From: Burkholderia glumae LMG 2196 = ATCC 33617
Lineage (GTDB): Bacteria; Pseudomonadota; Gammaproteobacteria; Burkholderiales; Burkholderiaceae
Length of the DNA: 64,000 nucleotides
NCBI RefSeq assembly: GCF_000960995.1
Contig: NZ_CP009435.1
Span: 3,472,001-3,536,000 of the forward strand
Reading direction: 5' to 3'
The position numbers and the translations under genes were made by a program. Position 1 is the first letter of the stretch. Every line of letters begins with the position of its first letter. Under the pieces are notes generated by a model. The model ran no database searches, was not told where the DNA came from, and saw only the letters and a list, made by a program, of their open reading frames with translations. Of this stretch, positions 34,666 to 43,744 are shown piece by piece.

Positions 34666-35889
34666 ATGTCCCAACGGTCCGAAACCGAACCGACGGGCGC
34701 TGCCCGAGCCCCGTCCGGCGCGCCCCTGCCCGATACCGCCACGCCGCTGCTCGGCAACCTGACGCCGTCGCAATTCATGCGCCGCCACTGGCAGAAAAAG
34801 CCGCTGCTGATCCGCCAGGCGATCCCGGGCATCGTCCCGCCGCTCTCGCGCGACGCGCTGTTCGAGCTGGCCGGCGACTATGACACCGAGTCGCGGCTCA
34901 TCACCCATTTTCGTAACAGATGGCAACTGGCGCAGGGACCGTTCGAGCTCGACTCGCTGCCGTCGGTGAGCAAGCGCGAGTGGACGCTGCTGGTGCAAGG
35001 CGTGGACCTGCACGACGATGCCGCGCGCGCGCTGCTCGAGCGGTTTCGCTTCATCCCCGACGCGCGCCTCGACGACCTGATGATCTCCTACGCGACCGAC
35101 GGCGGCGGCGTGGGTCCGCACTTCGATTCCTATGACGTATTCCTGCTGCAGGTGCATGGCCGGCGGCGCTGGCGCATCGGCGCGCAGCAGGACCTGACGC
35201 TGCGCGAGGACCTGCCGCTGAAGGTGCTCGCTCGTTTCGAGCCGACCGACGAGTGGGTGCTCGAACCCGGCGACATGCTCTATCTGCCGCCGCACATCGC
35301 CCATGACGGCATCGCCGAAGGCGAATGCATGACCTGCTCGATCGGCTTTCGCGCCCCGTCCGCGGGGGAATTGACGGGGCAGTTCCTCTACTACCTCGCG
35401 GAACGTGGTGCGCTGCGACAAGGCGCGCGCGCGGGCGAACTCTATCGCGATCCCGCGCAGCCGCCGGTCGACGATCCGGCGCGACTGCCGGCGGCGCTGG
35501 TCGAGCGCGTCGAGACGATACTGAAAGGGATCCGCTGGACCACGCGCGACGTCGAGAACTTCCTCGGCAGCTACCTCAGCGAGCCGAAATCGAACGTGGT
35601 GTTCGACGCCCCGGAAAGGCCGCTCGGCGAGGCCGCCTTCGTCGCCCAGGCGAGCCGCCGCGGCATTCGTCTCGACAGGAAAGCGGCATTGCTGTATAAC
35701 GCGCGATCGTACTTCATCAATGGCGAAGAAAATCCGCTCGCCGGCAACGCGAAATGGCTGCCGGAATTGGCTGATCGACGTCATCTGGGGGCGAAACGCT
35801 TTGTAACATACTCCCGTCACCCCCTCATGACAGCCTTGCTGCACGAGTGGTATTGTGCGGGCTGGATCAGGCTGGGCGACCTGTCGTAA
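34666..35889 (+). CDS. roxA: Cupin-4/JmjC ribosomal oxygenase (YcfD/RoxA type)
   Basis: This family hydroxylates an arginine of ribosomal protein L16, using iron and 2-oxoglutarate. The 407-residue protein starts at the ATG before SQRSETEPTG. It has the FMRRHWQKKPLLIRQA start, iron ligands in PHFDSYDVFLLQVHG (H-x-D) and LPPHIAHDG (H), and the C-terminal dimer/winged part. The substrate is taken from the E. coli family member and was not tested here. It diverges from slyD. Confidence 0.9.
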   Translation: MSQRSETEPTGAARAPSGAPLPDTATPLLGNLTPSQFMRRHWQKKPLLIRQAIPGIVPPLSRDALFELAGDYDTESRLITHFRNRWQLAQGPFELDSLPSVSKREWTLLVQGVDLHDDAARALLERFRFIPDARLDDLMISYATDGGGVGPHFDSYDVFLLQVHGRRRWRIGAQQDLTLREDLPLKVLARFEPTDEWVLEPGDMLYLPPHIAHDGIAEGECMTCSIGFRAPSAGELTGQFLYYLAERGALRQGARAGELYRDPAQPPVDDPARLPAALVERVETILKGIRWTTRDVENFLGSYLSEPKSNVVFDAPERPLGEAAFVAQASRRGIRLDRKAALLYNARSYFINGEENPLAGNAKWLPELADRRHLGAKRFVTYSRHPLMTALLHEWYCAGWIRLGDLS

Positions 35890-35981
35890 GGTTGCCCTCG
35901 CAGGAGCCCATACCAGTCAAACTTGTATGGGAAAGACAACGTATTGACCCCGCATTTGTCGACGGTCGATACGAAAGTGCA

Positions 35982-35987
35982 TATAAT
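35982..35987 (+). promoter_or_regulatory. -10 box (TATAAT) upstream of the lipoprotein gene
   Basis: There is a perfect TATAAT 131 bases before the lipoprotein start. TTGTCG (35956-35961) could be the -35 but is 20 bases away, a longer spacer than usual. A long 5' leader would result. Confidence 0.45.
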
Positions 35988-36118
35988 TTCCGCCCAAGCC
36001 GTAGGGAAGATTCACGCTCTGGCAGTGCATCTCCACCAGCGGCCCAGGTCGGTGTTGGAGCACATTACCGGTATTGTTTCGCGCTGTTGCTTACCTTTAA
36101 CCATAAAAGGACGTGATC

Positions 36119-36385
36119 ATGAAGAAATCCCTCCTCGTAGCTTCCCTGTTGGCCGCCGTTGCACTCGCTGCTTGCAACAAGAGCTCGGACCAAGCCGCTT
36201 CGTCGGCTGCTAGCGACGCATCGGCAGCCGCTTCGGCTGCTTCGTCGGCTGCTGCAGCTGCTTCGGACGCAGCGTCGAGCACGGCCGCTGCTGCGAGCGA
36301 CGCGGCTTCGGCATCCGCTGCTGCTGCTCCGGCATCGGACGCTGGCGCATCGGCTGCTGCTCCGGCTTCGGGCGCGAGCCAGTAA
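36119..36385 (+). CDS. Small Ala/Ser-rich lipoprotein
   Basis: The protein is 88 residues, almost all Ala, Ser and Asp after the signal. The signal peptide ends in the lipobox LAAC (cysteine near residue 17), so it is lipid-anchored in the envelope. The mature part (SAASDASAAASAASSAAAAA and similar) has no fixed fold; an alanine-rich helix is possible. Start at ATG 36119, with AAAGGA upstream and another possible GTG start six bases before. A strong terminator follows. Function unknown. Confidence 0.8.
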   Translation: MKKSLLVASLLAAVALAACNKSSDQAASSAASDASAAASAASSAAAAASDAASSTAAAASDAASASAAAAPASDAGASAAAPASGASQ

Positions 36386-36410
36386 GCGCTCATCAGCTCA
36401 CGCTGATACG

Positions 36411-36438
36411 AAAAAACCGGCCTTTCAGGCCGGTTTTT
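36411..36438 (+). terminator. Strong terminator after the lipoprotein gene
   Basis: AAAAAACCGGCC pairs with GGCCGGTTTTTT around TTTCA and is followed by further T. It is symmetric enough to work on both strands, serving the convergent hydrolase gene as well. Confidence 0.9.
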
Positions 36439-36498
36439 TTTCGTCCATCGATTGGCGCTGCGGGGCGCGGCCGCGATGCACGGTCGCAGGCGGGTCGA

Positions 36499-37272
36499 TC
36501 AGAGGCTGCGCCAGCCGAAGCCGTCGTCCTGCGAGGCCACCGTGACGTCGCCGGGCGCACTGCCCAGCGCCGCCGCCAGGGCGGCCTGCGCGAGCTCGGG
36601 CAGGTTGTTCTGCTGGCTCAGGTGCGCGGCCACCAGATGCCGCAGGCGGGCCCGGTCGAGCGAGGCGAGGATCGCGGCCGCGGCGTCGTTGCTGAGGTGT
36701 CCGTGCGAACCGCCGATGCGCGCCTTCAGCGAGGCCGGATAGCGGCTACCGGCCAGCATCGCGACGTCGTGGTTGGCCTCCAGCACGAGCGCGTCGCAGC
36801 CGCTCAGCACGGCGCACAGATGCGGCGTCGACATGCCGGCGTCGGTCAGCACGCCGAGCCGGGCCGCGCCGTCCGTGAACACGAACTGGAGCGGCTCGCG
36901 CGCATCGTGCGGGACCGTGTACGGATGGATCGCCAGATCACCGATCGGCGTCGCTTCGTCGCCCCACAGCACGTGCAGGTCGATGCCGGCCGCATCGGCG
37001 CCCACCGCGCGCGCGGTGCCCCAGCTCATGAACAAAGGGAGTCCAAACCGTCGGGCCAGCGTCAGCGCGCTGCCGATGTGATCGCTGTGCTCGTGCGTGA
37101 TCAGGATCGCGTCGAGCTCGTCGGAGGCGAGCCCGACGCGCGTCAGGCGCCGGTCGATTTCCTTCGCGGAGAAACCGCAGTCGAGCAGCACGCGCGTGGT
37201 GGTGGTGCCCGACGCGGCCTCGACGACGAGCGCGTTGCCCTCGCTGCCGCTGCCGAGGCTCGTGAATCTCAC
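36499..37272 (-). CDS. MBL-fold metallohydrolase (YycJ/WalJ type)
   Basis: This 257-residue enzyme begins MRFTSLGSGSEGNALVVE and has the zinc motif THEHSDHIG, with further ligands at VPHDA, LTDAG and LEANHD and a C-terminal histidine in AAHLSQQNN. YycJ/WalJ proteins act as 5'-to-3' nucleases in some bacteria. It is encoded four bases after bamC, in one transcript. Confidence 0.9.
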   Translation of the reverse strand: MRFTSLGSGSEGNALVVEAASGTTTTRVLLDCGFSAKEIDRRLTRVGLASDELDAILITHEHSDHIGSALTLARRFGLPLFMSWGTARAVGADAAGIDLHVLWGDEATPIGDLAIHPYTVPHDAREPLQFVFTDGAARLGVLTDAGMSTPHLCAVLSGCDALVLEANHDVAMLAGSRYPASLKARIGGSHGHLSNDAAAAILASLDRARLRHLVAAHLSQQNNLPELAQAALAAALGSAPGDVTVASQDDGFGWRSL

Positions 37273-37276
37273 GCGC

Positions 37277-38422
37277 TCAGTTCAGCTGCGCGTGCAGCAG
37301 CTTGATGATGCGCTGCGCGTCGGCGGAGTTGTCGATCTGGCCGTTCTCGTCCACCACGGCGACCCGCGTTTGCGCACCGCCATTGGCGCGCACGCTGACG
37401 AAAAACTCCTTGCCGGGCTTGGCCGCGCTCGGGCCGCCGAAGAACAGCTTGCCGAACACGCCCTCGCGCTTCAGTTCCTCGGCCGAATTCGCGTAGCGGA
37501 CCATGTAGATGCCCTTGGCACGATCGCGGTTGTCGACGGCGAAGTTGGTGCGGTCGAGCGCGAGCCCCACGCGCAGCCAGGCGCGCTCGAACGACTCGGC
37601 CAGATCGAGCGTGGGCGCGCCCGAGCTCGTGTCGACCACCTTCGCCGGTGCCGCCGCCGGGCGCGCATCGGTCAGCAGCTGCTTGGCCTGCGCGTCGGTC
37701 AGCCCGAACTTCTCCATCAGCTTGGTGAGGAACACGGCCTCGAGCACCGGGTTGCGGGGCCGCTCGACCCAGCGCGAGGAATCGCCGCCCTGCGGCCCCG
37801 TCAGCACTTCCTCCATCGCGCTGTGCGTGATCGAGATGTCGGTCGAGCCGTCCGGCCCGCGCGTGACGAGCGTGCGGAAGCTGTCACGCGTGCCCGACGA
37901 ATACGCGAAATCGATCACGCGGCCGATGGTGCGCCGGAACCAGTCATCGGGGATATTCGCGCGGTTCTCGGCCCAGTCGGTGGCCATGATGCCCGTCTGC
38001 GGCGCGTCGGTCTTCAGCGCGAAGCCGTTGTCGACCCAGAATTCCTTCAGCTGCGGCCAGAGCTGCTCGGGCGTGCGGCCGTCGACGACGAGCCAGCGGC
38101 GGTCGCCGTCGCGCTCGACGTGCATGCCCAACGGGTCCTGCGCGTTCGGCTGCCCTTCCGTCGCGTTACCGGCCGCCGTGACGGCGCGCTGCGGCAGCGA
38201 GCCGAGGCCGGCATTGGTGGGCGGCGCCACGTAGGACGGGTTGACCGGCACCGCGGTCAGATCCTTCGGTACTTCCAGCGGCGGCGCCGAGCCCGTCGCC
38301 TTGTAGTTGACCCGGTCCGGCGCGAGATAATCGTTCAGCGTATCGCAGCCGGCCAGCGCGCCGAGCGCGAGCGCCATCACGGACGCCTGGAAGGCGCGAG
38401 AGGAAAAGGCGAAATGTTTCAT
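37277..38422 (-). CDS. bamC: Outer-membrane assembly lipoprotein BamC
   Basis: BamC is part of the BAM complex that inserts beta-barrel proteins. It is 381 residues. The lipoprotein signal ends in LGALAGC, followed by the TLNDYLAPDRVNYKATG segment typical for the family, then two helix-grip domains joined by a linker. It is downstream of dapA on the same strand, as in E. coli (dapA-bamC). Confidence 0.95.
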   Translation of the reverse strand: MKHFAFSSRAFQASVMALALGALAGCDTLNDYLAPDRVNYKATGSAPPLEVPKDLTAVPVNPSYVAPPTNAGLGSLPQRAVTAAGNATEGQPNAQDPLGMHVERDGDRRWLVVDGRTPEQLWPQLKEFWVDNGFALKTDAPQTGIMATDWAENRANIPDDWFRRTIGRVIDFAYSSGTRDSFRTLVTRGPDGSTDISITHSAMEEVLTGPQGGDSSRWVERPRNPVLEAVFLTKLMEKFGLTDAQAKQLLTDARPAAAPAKVVDTSSGAPTLDLAESFERAWLRVGLALDRTNFAVDNRDRAKGIYMVRYANSAEELKREGVFGKLFFGGPSAAKPGKEFFVSVRANGGAQTRVAVVDENGQIDNSADAQRIIKLLHAQLN

Positions 38423-38524
38423 GAAATCCTTCGTCTTGCTAAACGCGGGTGACGCGCGATGCCGGCGGGCCGGACAGGAGTCGGAGTGGATCGAAACTCC
38501 GGGCGGCGCGGCCGCCCGGATCGG

Positions 38525-39427
38525 TTAAACGATGCCGGCTTCGCGCAGCGCACCGCGCACGACATCGTAATGACGCTCGTCGAGCGGCGTCAGCGGCAAG
38601 CGGATGCCGCCGCGGATCCTGCCCATTTCCTGCAGCGCCCACTTCACCGGAATCGGGTTCGCCTCGACGAACAGGTGCTTGTGCAGCGACAGCAGCTTCA
38701 GATGGATCTCGCGGGCCGTTTTCGCGTCGGCGGCGATCGCCGCGCGGCACAGCTCGCTCATCGCGCGCGGCGCGACGTTGGCGGTGACCGAGATGTTGCC
38801 GTGGCCGCCCAGCAGCATCAGCGCGATCGCAGTCGGATCGTCGCCGCTGTAGATGCCGAAGCCGGCCGGCGCCGCCTTGATCAGGTGCGCGGCGCGACCG
38901 ATGTTGCCGGTCGCGTCCTTCACGCCGACGATGCCCGGCACCTCGGCAAGCCGCAGGATCGTCTCGTTGTCCATGTCGGCCACCGTGCGGCCCGGCACGT
39001 TGTAGAGGATCAGCGGCAGGTCCACCGCCTCGGCGATGGCCCGGAAGTGGCGGAACATGCCTTCCTGCGTCGGCTTGTTGTAATACGGCACCACCTGCAG
39101 CGTGGCGTCGGCGCCGACCGATTTCGCGTGACGCGCCAGTTCGATCGCCTCCGAGGTCGAATTGCCGCCCGCGCCCGCGATGATCGGGATACGTCCGGCC
39201 GCGTGCTCCACCGCCGTCTTGATCGTCAGCACGTGCTCGTCGACCGACAGCGTCGCCGATTCGCCGCTCGTGCCCACCACGACGAGCCCGTCGGTGCCCT
39301 CCTCGATGTGCCAGTCGATCAGCTTGCGAAGCGTCGGCAGATCGAGGCTGCCGTCTTCGAGCATCGGGGTCACGATCGCGGGAATGCTGCCGCGGAATTG
39401 AATACCGTCTTGAGTGCCGTTAGCCAT
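38525..39427 (-). CDS. dapA: 4-hydroxy-tetrahydrodipicolinate synthase
   Basis: DapA joins pyruvate and aspartate semialdehyde, the first step toward diaminopimelate and lysine. It is 300 residues from the ATG before ANGTQDGIQFRG. Visible are GTSGESATL, the catalytic tyrosine in LYNVPGRT and the Schiff-base lysine in VGVKDATGN. It shares the pathway with lysC elsewhere in this window but lies with bamC. Confidence 0.97.
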   Translation of the reverse strand: MANGTQDGIQFRGSIPAIVTPMLEDGSLDLPTLRKLIDWHIEEGTDGLVVVGTSGESATLSVDEHVLTIKTAVEHAAGRIPIIAGAGGNSTSEAIELARHAKSVGADATLQVVPYYNKPTQEGMFRHFRAIAEAVDLPLILYNVPGRTVADMDNETILRLAEVPGIVGVKDATGNIGRAAHLIKAAPAGFGIYSGDDPTAIALMLLGGHGNISVTANVAPRAMSELCRAAIAADAKTAREIHLKLLSLHKHLFVEANPIPVKWALQEMGRIRGGIRLPLTPLDERHYDVVRGALREAGIV

Positions 39428-39471
39428 GAAACGCAGTGAAAGTAAACTCAATAAACGACGATTGTAGCGGA

Positions 39472-40089
39472 TTACCCGAGCAGTCCGTAACGCGGAAATC
39501 CCGCCCCTTGTTGCGCGGCGCGCTCCCGCACCGCGCAGATTCGTTGTACGAACGCCGGCCTCGGCGCCGCCAGGTAACCGTCCTCGAACGCGATCGTGCG
39601 CAACTCACCGCGCACCGCGTCGAGCAGTTCGCCAGGCGCGAGCAGGAACGCCGGGTTGGACGGTTTGCCGAGCGTTTCGTTGCCGCGTGCGAAGGTTTCG
39701 TAGAGCAGCACGCCGCCTGGCGCGACCGCTTCGACGAGCCGCGGCAGCAGCGGGCGATGCAGGTAGTTCGTGACCACGACGGCGGAAAACCGCGCCCCGG
39801 CCGGCAGCGGCCATGGCTGACCTTCGAGGTCGGCCGCGCGCGCCTCGACGCCGCCCAGCGCGCCCAGCGTCGCGAGCGCGGCCGGATCGCGATCGAGCGC
39901 CAGGACCGGATGCCCGCGCGAGGCGAACCAGCGCGCATGCCGGCCCTGGCCGGCGGCGACATCGAGCACCGCCCCGCCCGGCGCGACCAGATGCGACCAT
40001 GCGGCGACCCAGCGCGACGGCGCGGCAGCCACGGCCGGGTCGGGCGCGCCCGGCAAAGCGGCCGCGGCGCCAGGGGCAGACGTCGTCAT
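39472..40089 (-). CDS. Class I SAM-dependent methyltransferase
   Basis: The protein is 205 residues, with the SAM-binding glycine loop LDVAAGQGRHARWFAS near residue 42 and a motif II-like VVVTNYLHRPLL. The substrate is unknown; the GQGRHA motif is similar to TehB-like and tellurite/thiopurine-type methyltransferases. It lies between trpS and dapA on the same strand. Confidence 0.85.
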   Translation of the reverse strand: MTTSAPGAAAALPGAPDPAVAAAPSRWVAAWSHLVAPGGAVLDVAAGQGRHARWFASRGHPVLALDRDPAALATLGALGGVEARAADLEGQPWPLPAGARFSAVVVTNYLHRPLLPRLVEAVAPGGVLLYETFARGNETLGKPSNPAFLLAPGELLDAVRGELRTIAFEDGYLAAPRPAFVQRICAVRERAAQQGAGFPRYGLLG

Positions 40090-40105
40090 CGGAGCATCCG
40101 CCCGC

Positions 40106-41308
40106 TCAGTTGTAGGACAGGCCCATCGCGTCGCGCACGTCGCGCATCGTCTCGACCGCGTGCTTGCGTGCCTTGTCGCAGCCGTCGGCCACGATCGCGC
40201 GCAGCAGCGAGGGGTCGTCCATGTATTTCTGCGCGCGCTCGAGCATCGGCTGCTGTTCGCGCAGGATGCCCTCGACCACGGGCTGCTTGCAGTCGAGGCA
40301 GCCGATGCCGGCCGACTTGCAGCCTTGCGTCACCCATTCGCGCGTGGTGTCGTCCGAATAGACGAGATGGAACTGCCAGACCGGGCATTTCTCGGGATCG
40401 CCCGGATCGGTGCGGCGCACGCGGGCCGGGTCGGTCGGCATGGTGCGCACCTTCTTCGTGATCGTTTCCGCGTCCTCGCGCAGCCCGATCGTGTTGCCGT
40501 ACGACTTCGACATCTTGCCGCCGTCGAGCCCCGGCATCCGCGACGCCGCGGTCAGCAGCGCCTGCGGCTCGACCAGGATGATCTTGCGCGCGCCTTCGAG
40601 ATAGCCGAACAGCCGCTCGCGGTCGCTCATCGACAGGCTCTGCGACTCCTGCAACATGGCGCGTGCCTGTTCGAGCGCCTCGTCGTCGCCTTCCTGCTGA
40701 TAGGCGTTGCGCAGCTCGTGATAGAGCTTGGCGCGCTTGCCGCCGAGCTTCTTCGCGGCCTCGAGCGCCTTCTCCTCGAAGCCCTTCTCGCGGCCGTACA
40801 GGTAGTTGAAGCGGCGCGCGATCTCACGCGTCATCTCGACGTGCGGCACCTGATCCTCGCCGACGGGCACGAGCGAGCCGCGATAGAGCAGGATGTCGGC
40901 TGCCATCAGCACCGGGTAGCCGAGAAAGCCGTAGGTGGACAGGTCCTTGTCGCGCAGCTTCTCGATCTGCTCCTTGTAGGTCGGCACCCGTTCGAGCCAG
41001 CCCAGCGGCGTGCTCATGCCGAGCAGCAGCGCCAGTTCGGCATGCTCCGGCACCTTGCTCTGGATGAACAGCGTGGCCTGGGTCGGATCGATGCCGGCGG
41101 CGATCCAGTCGATCAGCACTTCCCAGACGTTCTTCTCGATCACCTCGGGGGTTTCGTAATGCGTGGTCAGCGCATGCCAGTCGACCACGCAGAAGAAGCA
41201 CGGATACTCGGACTGCAGCTTCGCCCAATTCTTCAACACGCCGTGGTAATGGCCGAGATGCAGCGACCCGGTGGGACGCATGCCGGAAAAGATACGATCG
41301 GGGAACAT
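40106..41308 (-). CDS. trpS: Tryptophanyl-tRNA synthetase
   Basis: This charges tRNA-Trp. The HIGH-type motif is SLHLGHYHGVL, and KMSKS is in GGKMSKSYGN. It is 400 residues, about 65 longer than the E. coli enzyme because of an insertion between about 190 and 270 (EKGFEEKALEAAKKLGGKRA and following). Near the C-terminus are cysteines at about 308, 330, 337 and 340 (C-x21-C-x6-C-x2-C), which resembles the 4Fe-4S motif described in some TrpRSs. It precedes a membrane protease gene and yciO. Confidence 0.96.
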   Translation of the reverse strand: MFPDRIFSGMRPTGSLHLGHYHGVLKNWAKLQSEYPCFFCVVDWHALTTHYETPEVIEKNVWEVLIDWIAAGIDPTQATLFIQSKVPEHAELALLLGMSTPLGWLERVPTYKEQIEKLRDKDLSTYGFLGYPVLMAADILLYRGSLVPVGEDQVPHVEMTREIARRFNYLYGREKGFEEKALEAAKKLGGKRAKLYHELRNAYQQEGDDEALEQARAMLQESQSLSMSDRERLFGYLEGARKIILVEPQALLTAASRMPGLDGGKMSKSYGNTIGLREDAETITKKVRTMPTDPARVRRTDPGDPEKCPVWQFHLVYSDDTTREWVTQGCKSAGIGCLDCKQPVVEGILREQQPMLERAQKYMDDPSLLRAIVADGCDKARKHAVETMRDVRDAMGLSYN

Positions 41309-41317
41309 GGTGGTCTT

Positions 41318-41980
41318 TTAGAAGAAAAGCGAGGCAATGGGATTCAGGATGGCGGCCAGCACGCTCTGGCCGAGGCCGACCAGCGGCCCCAGCCAGATCC
41401 GCGTGAACACGCCCGTCGTCACCAGGATCAGCACGATGAAGAAGCCGTAGGGCTCGAGCTTCGAGAGCGCGATCGACTGGCGCGGCGGCAGCAGCGCCGC
41501 GAGCACGCGCCCCCCGTCGAGCGGCGGCAACGGAAACAGGTTCAGCGCGGCGAGCACGAGATTGGTGCCGACGCCGGCCGCGGCCATCCGCGTGAAGAAA
41601 GGTTCGTCGACCTGCGCGACCGCGAGACCGACCGCCACGAAGCCCCAGACCAGCGCCTGCACGAGATTGCAGACGGGGCCGGCGGCCGCCACCAGCAGGC
41701 TGCCCCAGCGCGGATTGCGCAGGTTGCGGAACGCCACCGGCACCGGTTTGGCGTAACCGAACAGGAACGCGCCGCTCGTCAGGAAATACAGCACCAGCGG
41801 CATGGCGATGGTGCCGATCGGATCGATGTGGCGCATCGGATTGAAGGACACGCGGCCCAGCACGTAGGCGGTGTTGTCGCCGAGCAGGCGCGCGGCATAG
41901 CCGTGCGCGGCCTCGTGCAGCGTGATCGCGAAGATCACGGGCAATGCGTAGACGGCAATCGTCTGAATCAGGTTGTCCAT
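41318..41980 (-). CDS. Site-2-type membrane metalloprotease (M50 family)
   Basis: This is 220 residues from ATG 41980. It has the zinc motif HEAAHG near residue 22 and the second motif LNLFPLPPLDGGR, both in membrane segments (about five to six in all). Such proteases cut membrane proteins. The substrate is unknown. It is nine bases upstream of trpS in the same transcript direction. Confidence 0.92.
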   Translation of the reverse strand: MDNLIQTIAVYALPVIFAITLHEAAHGYAARLLGDNTAYVLGRVSFNPMRHIDPIGTIAMPLVLYFLTSGAFLFGYAKPVPVAFRNLRNPRWGSLLVAAAGPVCNLVQALVWGFVAVGLAVAQVDEPFFTRMAAAGVGTNLVLAALNLFPLPPLDGGRVLAALLPPRQSIALSKLEPYGFFIVLILVTTGVFTRIWLGPLVGLGQSVLAAILNPIASLFF

Positions 41981-42071
41981 AGCGCGATATTGTAACAAGC
42001 AGGAAAAGTCGAACACCGAAACGCGGGCGCCGCCATGCCGGGCTCGCGTTGCGGCACGCAATAAACTGCGC

Positions 42072-42707
42072 TCAGGCGTGCGCGCCGAGCCCGAACGGCT
42101 CGAGCGGCCCGCGCCCGGCGCGTACCAGCACCGGCTCGGCGCCGGTCAGGTCGACGATCGTGGATGGCTCGCGCGGGCACGCGCCGCCGTCGATCACGAG
42201 ATCGACCTGTTTTTCGAGGCGTTCGCGGATCTCCTCCGGATCGTTGAGCGGATCGGTGTCGGGCGGCAGGATCAGCGTGGTGCCGAGCAGCGGCTCGCCT
42301 AGCGCCTCCAGCACCGCCAGCGTGATCGCGTGGTCCGGCACGCGCAGCCCGATGGTCTTGCGCGACGGATGCGAAAGCCGGCGCGGCACCTCCTTGGTGG
42401 CCTGCAGCACGAACACGTAGGGACCGGGCGTGACCGACTTGATCAGCCGGTACTGGTGGTTGTCGACCATCGCGAAGTTCGCGAGCTCCGACAGGTCGCG
42501 CACCAGCAGCGACAGCAACTGCTTCTCGTCGAGGCCGCGGATGCGGCGCACGCGCTCGACGGCCGCGCGGTCGTCGAGCTGGCAGGCGAGCGCGTAGCTC
42601 GAATCGGTCGGCATGGCGATCACGCCGCCCTGCTTCACGATCTCGACTGCCTGGCGCACCAGCCGCGGCTGCGGGTTTTCCGGGTGAATCCTGAAGAACT
42701 GGGACAT
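42072..42707 (-). CDS. yciO: YciO/Sua5-family protein (threonylcarbamoyl-AMP synthase-like)
   Basis: The protein is 211 residues. Its start MSQFFRIHPENPQPRL matches E. coli YciO, so I choose ATG 42707 over 42731. The SUA5/YrdC fold is shown by GGVIAMPTDSSYALACQ, HPSRKTIGLRVPDH and STIVDLTGAEPVLVRAG. YciO is related to the tRNA t6A enzyme TsaC but is much less active and its role is not settled. It lies next to the PHP gene, as E. coli yciO lies beside yciV. Confidence 0.92.
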   Translation of the reverse strand: MSQFFRIHPENPQPRLVRQAVEIVKQGGVIAMPTDSSYALACQLDDRAAVERVRRIRGLDEKQLLSLLVRDLSELANFAMVDNHQYRLIKSVTPGPYVFVLQATKEVPRRLSHPSRKTIGLRVPDHAITLAVLEALGEPLLGTTLILPPDTDPLNDPEEIRERLEKQVDLVIDGGACPREPSTIVDLTGAEPVLVRAGRGPLEPFGLGAHA

Positions 42708-42792
42708 GGGGACTGTGCTGAAGAGGGGCATTGCCCGGGCGCCTCATGCGCCGGGGGCGCGCCGCGCGAACCTGGCGCGGCCTTGGATCATG

Positions 42793-43623
42793 TCAGAGCC
42801 AGCGCTCCCAGACGGGCGTCAGGTCGGGCGGCAGCGGCGGCAGGCTGCCGAATTCGACCACGCTCTCGCCGGGCGCATGGAAATCGGAACCGCGCGACGC
42901 CTCGAAGCCGTAGCGCCGCGCCACGTCCGCATATTGCCGGTATTGATCGGGCGTATGGCTGCCCGTGACGACCTCGATCGCGCGGCCGCCCAGGTCGATG
43001 AACTCGCCGAACAGCGCGTCGAACTCGACCGGCGTGTAGGAATAGCGGCCCGGATGGGCGATCACGGCCTCGCCGCCCGCCGCACGGATCCAGCCGACTG
43101 CGTCGGCGAGCGTGGCCCAGCGGTGCGGCACGAAGCCGGGCTTGCCGTCGCCGAGGTAGCGCGCGAACACGTCCGAGGTCGAGGCCGCATAGCCGGCCTC
43201 GACGAGGAACCGCGCGAAATGGGTACGGGAGATCAGGTCCGGATTCGATACGTGGCGCAGCGCACCCTCATAGGCGCCGGGAATGCCGATCGCCGCGAGC
43301 TGCTCGGCCATCTCGCGCGCGCGCCCGGCGCGGCCGTTGCGCGTGCGGCAGAGCCCGTCGACGAGTGCCGGATTGGCCGGATCGATATGCAGGCCGACCA
43401 CATGCACGGTCCGCGAGGCCCAGGTCACCGAAATCTCGACGCCGCTCAGATACCGCATGCCGAGCGCCTCGGCCGCCTCGCGTGCGGCCAGCTGCCCACC
43501 GACCTCGTCGTGATCGGTCAGCGCCCACAGCGTCACGCCCGCGGCCTGGGCGCGCCGGGCGACCTCGGCGGGTGCGAGATGGCCGTCGGAAACGTTGGAA
43601 TGGCAGTGCAGATCGGCGTTCAT
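42793..43623 (-). CDS. PHP-domain phosphoesterase (YciV/RNase AM type)
   Basis: This is 276 residues from ATG 43623 (MNADLHCHSNVSDG). Metal ligands DLHCHSN, LTDHDEVGG and AHPGRYS are present. E. coli YciV (RNase AM, once TrpH) matures rRNA 5' ends and cleaves 3',5'-nucleoside bisphosphates. Function is assigned by family and by the adjacent yciO gene. Confidence 0.9.
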   Translation of the reverse strand: MNADLHCHSNVSDGHLAPAEVARRAQAAGVTLWALTDHDEVGGQLAAREAAEALGMRYLSGVEISVTWASRTVHVVGLHIDPANPALVDGLCRTRNGRAGRAREMAEQLAAIGIPGAYEGALRHVSNPDLISRTHFARFLVEAGYAASTSDVFARYLGDGKPGFVPHRWATLADAVGWIRAAGGEAVIAHPGRYSYTPVEFDALFGEFIDLGGRAIEVVTGSHTPDQYRQYADVARRYGFEASRGSDFHAPGESVVEFGSLPPLPPDLTPVWERWL

Positions 43624-43744
43624 GGTCGGTATCGGGCGCATCCGGCCATTCTACTGCAAGGTCGCGCGTTCGCCGTGGCGCGGCCGCGCGCCCCGTCACC
43701 GCCACCGGCACGCCGCCGCCGTGCTCGCGCCGGGTGGTCCGGCC

